From the NCBI GenBank assembly GCA_964528095.1, contig CAZGSG010000084.1, forward strand, positions 1 through 20,732: a stretch of DNA of 20,732 bases, given 5' to 3'. Below are positions 1 to 6,217 of this stretch, one piece after another. The DNA comes from CAZGSG01 sp964528095 (GTDB lineage Bacteria > Bacteroidota > Bacteroidia > Chitinophagales > Chitinophagaceae). The position numbers and the translations under genes were made by a program. The first letter of the stretch is position 1. Each line of letters starts with the position of its first letter. The notes beneath the pieces are model-generated. The model searched no databases, had not been told where the DNA came from, and saw nothing but the letters and a program-made list of their open reading frames with translations.

Positions 1-163
1 TATGATCCGCCAGTTCAGTGATAATTCCCAGTTTATCATTGTTACACACAATAAGACAACAATGAGCACAGTAGACGTGATCTATGGTGTAACCATGCAG
101 GAGCCGGGTGTAAGTAAATTGGTAAGTGTGGATTTCAGGAGTTTGGAGCGTAGCCCGAACTAA
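1..163 (+). CDS. smc: Chromosome segregation ATPase SMC, C-terminal end (partial)
   Basis: Only the last 53 codons are in the window; the frame is open at base 1 and stops with TAA at 161-163. The peptide matches the end of the SMC head domain: QFIIVTHNKTTM holds the strand and H-loop histidine after Walker B and the D-loop, and YGVTMQEPGVSKLVSV is the near-invariant SMC C-terminus. SMC is the cytoplasmic ATPase that, with ScpA and ScpB, compacts and segregates the chromosome. The Walker A, coiled-coil, hinge, signature and Walker B parts lie upstream, outside the window. The ATG at base 2 is an internal methionine, not a start. A strong hairpin terminator follows 43 bases after the stop. The short motif-rich tail makes the identification quite secure, although related SMC-like ATPases cannot be wholly excluded. 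Confidence 0.88.
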   Translation, partial: MIRQFSDNSQFIIVTHNKTTMSTVDVIYGVTMQEPGVSKLVSVDFRSLERSPN

Positions 164-206
164 GGAGTGAAAGAGGGAAGAAGAAGAAGAAAGAGATTAT
201 TCGACT

Positions 207-252
207 TATAAAAAGAAATAGTCCTGCGAAAGCGGGACTATTTCTTTTTATA
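207..252. terminator. Bidirectional intrinsic terminator between smc and the ACBP gene
   Basis: A 21-bp stem (20 Watson-Crick pairs and one G-T) closes on a GAAA tetraloop at 228-231. The left arm starts with an A-rich tract and the right arm ends in CTTTTTA, so either strand gives a hairpin followed by U residues. It lies between the convergent ends of smc (+) and the acyl-CoA-binding protein gene (-). Confidence 0.9.
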
Positions 253-286
253 TACTATAAAGAGGGTTAGTTTTTGGGGATCATCT

Positions 287-544
287 TCATCCTTTCAGTT
301 TTGTGACCAGGTCGATATATTCCTGCATGGCCGTATCCTTTTTTTTTCCTTTTAATGCGGACCAGGCATCATGTTTTGCTTTGTTTACAAAATCAAAGGG
401 ATTGGATGGCGGCTCAGTATTTACATCACCTTCCGTAGATTGTTTGTATAATGAGTATAACTGTAGTAATACTTCATTGGATGGCTTTTCTGTCAATGTT
501 TTACTTTCGGCCATTGCTTTTTCGAATAAGTCTTTTATTTCCAT
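287..544 (-). CDS. Acyl-CoA-binding protein (ACBP family)
   Basis: This 85-residue protein has the length and pattern of a free-standing ACBP, a small cytoplasmic four-helix protein that holds long-chain acyl-CoA thioesters. The signature LYSLYKQSTEGDVNTEPP is followed by KAKHDAWSALKG and AMQEYIDLV. Residues aligning with bovine ACBP ligand contacts are present: Tyr30 (Y28), Tyr33 (Y31), Lys34 (K32), Lys57 (K54) and Tyr76 (Y73). The tryptophan after Lys54 in the animal protein is His58 here. ACBP is nearly universal in eukaryotes and patchy in bacteria. The gene lies 65 bp downstream of the phosphatase gene on the same strand and could be cotranscribed with it. A role in buffering acyl-CoA for lipid metabolism is inferred from the family. 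No Shine-Dalgarno sequence is visible. Confidence 0.93.
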   Translation of the reverse strand: MEIKDLFEKAMAESKTLTEKPSNEVLLQLYSLYKQSTEGDVNTEPPSNPFDFVNKAKHDAWSALKGKKKDTAMQEYIDLVTKLKG

Positions 545-609
545 GATGGGAGGTTTTAAATAAATAATAAAGAGGGGTCTTTCACTATCATTACGGATGA
601 ATTTGCCGC

Positions 610-2235
610 TTATTTGGTTATCTCTTCTATTACATGCCCTACCGATCCGTTAGGCATCTGTACATGTAACAATGCGGCTACGGTGCTGGCAATATCTGTC
701 ATCTTTACCTCCCGGTTGGTTTTACCTGGTTTTATTTTCCAGCCGTACCAAAGCAGGGGAATATGTGAATCATAGGGATTCCAGGACCCATGTGTAGTGC
801 CTTTAGGGCCGCCATCAAACCACTGAGGCATGAAGATAAATTGAATGTCACCGCTTAGTTTTTGATTATAACCGTTGGTGACCATGTCCTTGATCTTTTC
901 AGGAAGTGGAGTAGAAGGTAATTCATGCAGATCAAAAGCGCTCATGATGGCAGGGTGCTTTTTTAATTCACTAACGGCCCAGTTCCTGAATTCATTTTCA
1001 TCTGTTTTATTTTCTGCCAGTGCTGTATAGTTGATGTATAACTGGTAGTTCATGACTGTTTCTATAGCTTTCTTTACGCCGAATTTTTTTTCCGCATTCT
1101 CATTCAGCCAGTTTCTTACATCGGCATCATCAAACGTACCGGCTGGTATCTTATTTTCTTTCATGAAACCCGGAACATGCGCCACAGCGTGATCCGCTGT
1201 CAGGAAAACAAGGTACTGGCCTTTACCGACCTTAGCATCCAGGTATTGGAAAAAAGCAGCAATATCCTTATCATATCGCAGGTAAGTGTCTTCGATCTCG
1301 ATAGAATTGGGGCCAAAAGCGTGGCCGATATAATCAGTAGAAGAAAAACTGACAGCTAAAAAATCGGTTATTCCCCTTTGCCCCAATTTTTCAGCGTCTA
1401 CAGCTGCCTTCGCCATTTCAAAAGTAAAGCTGTTGCCGTAAGGTGTCTGGCGGAATGCTTCATATTTGGTGGACTGGCCAAGGGCAGCCGTCTCGTGTGG
1501 AAAGGTATTGTCTTCACCGCTGATAGAAGCCTCATAAGGTTTACTGTCCGCCGTGCTTTGTTTATAGGTATTGATTGGATACAATGTATTCCAGTTCTGT
1601 GAAAGGTATTGATCAGGCAATTTTTTTTCATTGACCTTTTTAACCCAGTCTGGTAGTTCATTCATGTAGTAGGTACTTGTGATCCAGCCTCCCGTTGCAT
1701 TGTCGAACCAATACGCCGCGTTCGCGGTATGGCCCGCAGGTAGGATAGATCCGCGGTCCTTTAAGGCAATACCGATCGTTTTACTTTGAAAATTGGTAGC
1801 CAGCCTCAGCTCATCGGTGATGGTGGTGGTCAGCATATTCCGGGGCGACATTTTGCCGGCATTTGAACTGCTTCCCACAGATGATACAGAAGTGTCTTCT
1901 GAACAATACCAGCTTCTTTTAAGATCCCTGCGATACCAGTTGTTACCGATGATACCGGTGATGGCCGGTACCGACCCGGTATATACACTTGTATGGCCGA
2001 CTGCTGTATAGGTTGGCGTATAAGGAATAAATGTATTCTCGCAACTAAAACCCTGGTTTAGCATCCGTTTAAAACCATCCGCTGAATAACGGTCATAAAA
2101 ACGATAAAGATAATCCCATCTCATCTGGTCGATCATAATGCCCACCACTAATTTCGGACGCTGAAGCTGCTGCGATTGCAAGGAGGAGAAAAAACTGGTA
2201 CATGCTACGATAAACAATAAACAGGATTTACGCAT
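610..2235 (-). CDS. pafA: PafA-type alkaline phosphatase (alkaline phosphatase superfamily), secreted
   Basis: A 541-residue secreted phosphomonoesterase. A signal peptide of about 20 residues precedes RPKLVVGIMIDQMRWDYLY. The set of residues known for Elizabethkingia PafA can be read at a near-constant offset: Asp36, nucleophile Thr77 (in PTYTAVGHT), Asp301 and His305 (DYIGH), Asp348 and His349 (TADHAVAH) and His482 (THGSWNP) for the two zinc sites, plus Asn98 or Asn99 and Lys159/Arg161 (KDR) for phosphate binding. Lys/Arg here marks PafA-like enzymes rather than E. coli PhoA. Length matches PafA (about 546). It probably releases phosphate from organic monoesters in the periplasm or outside the cell. 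The MFS gene lies 111 bp upstream and the ACBP gene 65 bp downstream. A phosphodiesterase of the same superfamily is possible but less likely given KDR. Confidence 0.9.
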   Translation of the reverse strand: MRKSCLLFIVACTSFFSSLQSQQLQRPKLVVGIMIDQMRWDYLYRFYDRYSADGFKRMLNQGFSCENTFIPYTPTYTAVGHTSVYTGSVPAITGIIGNNWYRRDLKRSWYCSEDTSVSSVGSSSNAGKMSPRNMLTTTITDELRLATNFQSKTIGIALKDRGSILPAGHTANAAYWFDNATGGWITSTYYMNELPDWVKKVNEKKLPDQYLSQNWNTLYPINTYKQSTADSKPYEASISGEDNTFPHETAALGQSTKYEAFRQTPYGNSFTFEMAKAAVDAEKLGQRGITDFLAVSFSSTDYIGHAFGPNSIEIEDTYLRYDKDIAAFFQYLDAKVGKGQYLVFLTADHAVAHVPGFMKENKIPAGTFDDADVRNWLNENAEKKFGVKKAIETVMNYQLYINYTALAENKTDENEFRNWAVSELKKHPAIMSAFDLHELPSTPLPEKIKDMVTNGYNQKLSGDIQFIFMPQWFDGGPKGTTHGSWNPYDSHIPLLWYGWKIKPGKTNREVKMTDIASTVAALLHVQMPNGSVGHVIEEITK

Positions 2236-2251
2236 TTGCTACTAATTTGAA

Positions 2252-2259
2252 CAAAAATA
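2252..2259 (-). promoter_or_regulatory. Putative -7 promoter box for the pafA-like gene
   Basis: On the minus strand this reads TATTTTTG, an exact match to the Bacteroidota -7 consensus TAnnTTTG, ending 16 bases before the ATG at 2235. I find no TTTG -33 box at the usual spacing, so support is partial. Confidence 0.35.
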
Positions 2260-2346
2260 GGGGATTATAAGCTTTCCTCTTTTTAAGAAATAATGAAGCG
2301 TCACCGAAGCTACCCGGGTAACTTGAAAGGGAACAGCGACGAAGCT

Positions 2347-3537
2347 TTATAATAATTTATAATAGGCTACGGAAGCCAGCAAGCATAATCCTCCCACTAC
2401 CCACCATAATAAATTGAATCCATAGTGTTGAACAAGTTGTGCCCCGGCCATTGGTCCCAATGTTTGCGCCGCAGACCAGGCCATGGTATATAAAGCAGCA
2501 TATTGCCCCCTGTTGGAGATAGCGGAACGTTCGATCCAGTAACTGTTCATAAATGGCATCGAAAAGATTTCACCAAAGGTCACTGTGATAATCATGGTAA
2601 GCCCCACTATAACGCCCGCAGCCTGCACATTCAGCAGCAAGAACGAGATACCACAGAGCGCCACGCCGGTTGTGATATATAGCATACTTCTTCTCCTTCC
2701 TTCCAGCTTGTAAACGAGCACCATTTCTACCAGCGCGATAATGATCCCATTGATGGCCATGAGGAAACCAATATATGGTTCGGAAAGATGCAACTCCTTT
2801 TTAAAAAATACAGGCAGGTTGGTGAATAACTGGAAAAAACAGGCAGCAAAGAGTATTGTTATTACAAGAAATATGATAAAGGTCTTATCGCGATAAGCCG
2901 ATAAAGCGGGTAGAGCAGAAAGATTAGCCTGCTGGTGCGCTTTATGATCGATCGGCTTTAGAAAAAACCACATAAGCAGCGCCGCTGAAATATTGGTAAA
3001 CCCATCTATCCAAAATAATAATTCATAATTGAACTTGGCAATAATGCCTCCAATGGAACTGCCCAATGCCCAGCCAACATTTATAGCCAGCCTGTTGAGC
3101 GCATACGAACGGGTGCGGTTTTCGGTGGTACTATAATAAGCGATAGCCGTTGAATTGGCTGGGCGAAAAGCCTCGTTGATAAAACTTACCAGGAAGGTAA
3201 ACAGGCAGATCAATGGGTATGTCTTCATTTGACCCAATGCAATAAATAAAAGGCCACCACCGATCAGGGTGATCATTTGCACAGGGTAGAAGCCAATCTT
3301 ATCTGTCAATTTTCCACCAAACCATGCTCCGCTGAAGGCACCAAGACCAAACAAGCCAAATACAAACCCTGCCTGGCCAATGCTATAACCCATTTTAGCG
3401 CTTGTAAGATACAAGGTCATAAAAGGGATGACCATAGTGCCACTGCGATTAATGACCATTACCACGGACAGCAACCAGGTAGACCTGGATAAACCGGTGT
3501 ATGCATTGCGGTATGTCTGAACGGTTGCCTGTAACAT
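2347..3537 (-). CDS. Major facilitator superfamily (MFS) transporter
   Basis: A 396-residue inner-membrane protein with about twelve hydrophobic segments and the MFS loop 2-3 motif, seen as GAWFGGKLTDKIGFYPVQ. The second half includes a charged loop KLEGRRRSM. Such proteins exchange small solutes for protons; the substrate cannot be read from sequence, though drug-efflux-like MFS proteins of Bacteroidota begin in the same way (TYRNAYTGLSRSTWLLS). The open frame extends 24 codons upstream to 3609, but that extension is charged and proline-rich, unlike an MFS N-terminus, and overlaps an AT-rich inverted repeat. The ATG at 3537 is preferred because a TAATTTTG box lies just upstream and the protein then starts MLQATVQTYRN. 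The pafA-like gene follows 111 bp downstream. Confidence 0.88.
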   Translation of the reverse strand: MLQATVQTYRNAYTGLSRSTWLLSVVMVINRSGTMVIPFMTLYLTSAKMGYSIGQAGFVFGLFGLGAFSGAWFGGKLTDKIGFYPVQMITLIGGGLLFIALGQMKTYPLICLFTFLVSFINEAFRPANSTAIAYYSTTENRTRSYALNRLAINVGWALGSSIGGIIAKFNYELLFWIDGFTNISAALLMWFFLKPIDHKAHQQANLSALPALSAYRDKTFIIFLVITILFAACFFQLFTNLPVFFKKELHLSEPYIGFLMAINGIIIALVEMVLVYKLEGRRRSMLYITTGVALCGISFLLLNVQAAGVIVGLTMIITVTFGEIFSMPFMNSYWIERSAISNRGQYAALYTMAWSAAQTLGPMAGAQLVQHYGFNLLWWVVGGLCLLASVAYYKLL

Positions 3538-3546
3538 AAAGTGCCG

Positions 3547-3554
3547 CAAAATTA
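3547..3554 (-). promoter_or_regulatory. Putative -7 promoter box deciding the MFS start
   Basis: The minus strand reads TAATTTTG, an exact fit to TAnnTTTG, ending nine bases before the ATG at 3537. If real, transcription would begin a few bases before that ATG, excluding the longer start at 3609. No TTTG -33 box at about 19 bases is visible. Confidence 0.35.
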
Positions 3555-3600
3555 CCGGATATGAAGTAATTAATCCAGATCGGGGTTTCGGTATAAATGC

Positions 3601-3630
3601 AAAATTCAAAAGTAAAAATTCAAAAATAGC
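3601..3630 (+). repeat. Left copy of a 30-bp AT-rich inverted repeat
   Basis: Its reverse complement matches 4067-4096 at 29 of 30 positions. The outward flanks share a further 6 of 8 bases. It begins with two AAAATTC-like words, so part of the match could reflect low complexity, but the GC-containing GCTATT end is also shared. It overlaps the rejected longer start of the MFS gene. Confidence 0.75.
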
Positions 3631-4066
3631 CTCCTAACACTTACGGAGATTTCTGTGGCAGAAACAGGTGTTCAATAGAGCTATTATGGAATTGCGTGCA
3701 ACAGGAACTATGTAGAACTGAAGGCTTTCCTAAAATTTATATTAACATGGCATCACGGGTAATCATTGTTTCTATTTATGCCGGATTCAATTCCTGATCT
3801 CTTTTTAAAATTCAAGTTTAGAATAAGGAGGCACAGATCAATGAGAAATGTACTATCTTCTTTTAACCCTCCGTGGCTCCGTTTTTATAAATATCTTCAG
3901 ATCAACACCTGATATTTCCCCGTATTTCCCTGTTAAAACCACTTTAGGCCAGTCAAGCCGATGCCGCCAGTAAAACCATCTACTTGAAAACGCTGCAAAC
4001 CCTTACTAAACGACATTGAATTAAAAAATACAAAGCTCAAAACAGGAGTTCGCCAGGCGATACGGG
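3631..4066. other. Gene-free stretch between the two inverted repeat copies
   Basis: No credible coding frame on either strand. It holds GGAGGCACAG (3828-3837) facing CGTGGCTCC (about 3873-3881), which pair imperfectly (8 of 10) across a 36-base loop. No promoter, terminator or RNA gene is convincing. It may be a decayed non-autonomous element, given the bounding repeats. Confidence 0.4.
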
Positions 4067-4096
4067 GCTATTTTTTAATTTTTACTTTTGAATTTT
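4067..4096 (-). repeat. Right copy of the 30-bp inverted repeat
   Basis: Matches the reverse complement of 3601-3630 with a single T/G difference. It contains the stop codon (4082-4084) and last codons of the neighbouring minus-strand membrane protein gene, so the residues KIQK and the stop are encoded by repeat sequence. Confidence 0.75.
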
Positions 4097-4576
4097 GAAT
4101 TCATAGTACCGGTTAGCAAACAAACTGATCGGCAGACCTATACAACATATGAGAATTAGTATGGCAATGATGGCTTTATCCCAATGAAAAGGGCCGGCCG
4201 GGATCCTGCTGGCAGGAACAACCAGTTGGCTCATCACCAACCAAACAAAAATTCCGTAAGCTATCCCAACCAGGATCTTATTTTTTCGGAACAGTGCAAG
4301 TCTTGGGTATAGAAAGAAAAAGAAAGCTGTAAAGATGAATGCGATCAACAGGTGAAAAAGAATACCCCATATAATCATCGTATTGCCGCTAGTATAAGCC
4401 TCTTTTCCGAATATAGCGCTTGCGATGTACTTAAAAACAGGAGCGGGCCCTTTGCCTGTATTAATGTAGAAATTGATACAGGCTGCAAGCCCGTCAGCTG
4501 TGCCGGCGATGAGCCAGGTGACGAGTATCGCGCTGAAAAGAGATTGTTTGTTTGTGGTAGTTGTGGCGGTTGTCAT
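4082..4576 (-). CDS. Uncharacterised four-helix integral membrane protein
   Basis: A 164-residue protein with four clear hydrophobic segments, at about 14-40, 67-90, 100-121 and 132-156, joined by short loops; an inner-membrane location is expected. Recognisable words include WLIAGTADGLAACINFYI, FKYIASAIFGKEAY and GIAYGIFVWLVMSQLVVP. I have seen this pattern in Bacteroidota hypothetical proteins but cannot assign a function, and resemblance to the DUF1440/YagU group is only a guess. The N-terminus is Thr-rich (MTTATTTTNKQ). The last residues lie inside the right copy of the inverted repeat, so the C-terminus may have been altered by it. It is divergent from the lipoprotein gene at 4700, with 123 bp between starts. 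Confidence 0.75.
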   Translation of the reverse strand: MTTATTTTNKQSLFSAILVTWLIAGTADGLAACINFYINTGKGPAPVFKYIASAIFGKEAYTSGNTMIIWGILFHLLIAFIFTAFFFFLYPRLALFRKNKILVGIAYGIFVWLVMSQLVVPASRIPAGPFHWDKAIIAILILICCIGLPISLFANRYYEFKIQK

Positions 4577-4699
4577 GATTTTGGCAATTGATTGATAATG
4601 GAATGTTTTTTGTATCGTGTGAATGCTGCGTGTATTTTCAGCATAAACTACGATTGGCTGCTAATGCACGAATGTCTATTTTGTATAAAATCTGACCGT

Positions 4700-5689
4700 A
4701 TGAAATCCCGCCTTTTCCTTTTGTTTTCTTTAAATAGCCTGCTGTTACTATCATCCTGTAAAAAGAATGATGCAACTCCTGATGATACTCCGGGCACCGG
4801 ACCAGGCACAACCTGTACTGCAATAAAGGCCGGGGCCGAAAACATAAAGATATTCCCTGCCGATAATCCCTGGAATCTGGATATATCAACAGCAGCTACC
4901 GACGCATATAATACACAGATCATCGCCGGTTTTTCGGGCATTGGTTTAAAAGCTGATTTTGGAAGCGGTCTATGGGAAGGAGCCCCTATCGGTATTCCCT
5001 ATATGGTCGTATGCGGCAGCCAACAAAAAAACGCGATCAATTTCAGGGCGAATAGTTATGATGGAAACTATGGCAAGGAAAGCGATGCCGGACCCTATGC
5101 GATCCCATTGACTGCTCCTATCGAAGGCAACGGCGGCGGTGATAGTCATGTGATCACGGTTGATATAGAAAACGGCATATTGTATGAGTTATACAACGCT
5201 TCTGTAAATAACGGGAAATGGGAAGCTTCGTCAGGCGCTATCTTCAATCTTGGCTCCAATGCCTTGCGCGCGGAAGGTTGGACATCAGCCGATGCAGCAG
5301 GTCTTCCGATCTTTCCGGGCCTTGTTCGATATGATGAAATAATAAAAGGCGAAATCGATCATGCAATTCGTTTCACACTCAACTCCTCCAAAGTAAAGCC
5401 TGCTTATATCTCTCCTGCCCGGCATAAAGTGAATAGTAGCGGTGGCCAGTTCAGCTCACTGCCCTTCGGTGCCAAAATAAGACTAAAGGCCGGTTTTGAT
5501 ATCAGCGGTTATTCAACCGCAAATCAGGTGATATTAAAAGCGATGAAAAAATATGGACTGATACTGGCTGATATCGGCAGCAACTTATACCTGAGCGGCG
5601 CTCCTGATGAAAGATGGGATAATGATGATCTGCGTAAACTTGGACAGGTCAGGGGAGCTGATTTCGAGGTAATAAAATTTAATCCCTAG
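4700..5689 (+). CDS. Secreted lipoprotein of an uncharacterised widespread family
   Basis: Starting at the ATG at 4700 gives 329 residues with a lipoprotein signal: MKSRLFLLF, a hydrophobic stretch, then LLSSC with Cys20 as the lipidated residue, followed by a Pro/Gly/Thr-rich linker. The frame is open to 4592, but that would add 36 residues with scattered Cys before the signal, so 4700 is preferred. The mature part holds conserved-looking blocks: IFPADNPWNLDIS, PYAIPLTAPIEG, GGDSHVITVDIENGILYELY, EGWTSADAAGLPIFPGLVRYDEI, EIDHAIRFTL, YISPARHK, KYGLILADIGSNLYLSGAPD and ERWDNDDLRKL. I recognise the pattern from hypothetical proteins in several soil phyla but know no function. The several conserved His and Asp residues (GDSH, DHAIRF, PARH) suggest an enzyme or metal site; this is inference. 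Expected location is the outer membrane or cell surface. Confidence 0.8.
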   Translation: MKSRLFLLFSLNSLLLLSSCKKNDATPDDTPGTGPGTTCTAIKAGAENIKIFPADNPWNLDISTAATDAYNTQIIAGFSGIGLKADFGSGLWEGAPIGIPYMVVCGSQQKNAINFRANSYDGNYGKESDAGPYAIPLTAPIEGNGGGDSHVITVDIENGILYELYNASVNNGKWEASSGAIFNLGSNALRAEGWTSADAAGLPIFPGLVRYDEIIKGEIDHAIRFTLNSSKVKPAYISPARHKVNSSGGQFSSLPFGAKIRLKAGFDISGYSTANQVILKAMKKYGLILADIGSNLYLSGAPDERWDNDDLRKLGQVRGADFEVIKFNP

Positions 5690-6217
5690 TCTGCTCTCTT
5701 CACTATATATAAGCTCTTTGCCGGTTTACTTATTGCATCAAAGACTGTTTTCACAACGATTTACTAAAGCCAGGCGCTTATAACCTTACTCCGGTAAAAC
5801 AGGAAGATTAGATCACTCTCATCTTAACTTCTCTATTCTTAGGGTGATTTAACCCCCCGTGTAAGTACGTGTATTAACCTTGTTATGCTGCTGTATCAGG
5901 CAATGGAAAATAATATTTCCTGCATTATGAAAAATATTGATAAATATCAACGCCGTTTGCAACTAATAAAGGTTTCTATAAAATTTATTGCGCTTGAATA
6001 TTATTGGTCAATGGTTTGTAATGTATGCTTCTTGTTTATTGCATTTACCGTATGCTGATAAGTTACTTGATCATTTAAGAGTAATGTCTTATTAAATGAT
6101 GTAAAGAAGGTCAATATTTGAAAAGCTCGAAATTCCGCTATTTGGAATTATACAATTAATAACAATCTTTGATGTTATAGTTAACAGAACTATAAACCTG
6201 AAATTAAACCTTATTCT
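5690..6217. other. 528-bp gene-free, AT-rich region upstream of the fibre cassette
   Basis: No credible reading frame. The left part follows the lipoprotein stop without a clear terminator. A short inverted repeat, TTGATAAATATCAA, lies at 5937-5950 and could be an operator or chance. The right end holds the promoter candidate at 6141-6171. The long leader region suggests the cassette has its own regulation. Confidence 0.5.
6141..6171 (+). promoter_or_regulatory. Bacteroidota-type promoter of the surface-fibre cassette
   Basis: A TTTG -33 box (6141-6144) is separated by exactly 19 bases from AATCTTTG (6164-6171), which matches TAnnTTTG at all but the first base. Transcription would begin near 6176, giving a leader of about 40 bases before the ATG at 6218. 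This is the best two-box promoter found in the window. Confidence 0.55.

Noticed and set aside
169..196. Purine-only tract after smc
   Set aside because: Simple GAA-like low-complexity run in a 3' untranslated region; nothing beyond the nearby terminator is supported.
2280..2346. Terminator after the MFS gene, based on the palindrome around TACCCGGGTA
   Set aside because: The stem allows almost no loop and no T tract follows; read-through into the phosphatase gene is equally possible.
3590..4104. Target-site duplication around the inverted repeat segment
   Set aside because: The flanks share only short partial matches (6 of 8 bases as inverted, not direct, identity); no direct duplication could be defined.
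5937..5950. Inverted repeat TTGATAAATATCAA as an operator
   Set aside because: Short, AT-rich and about 200 bases from the promoter candidate; expected by chance in such sequence. Mentioned only as content of the gap.
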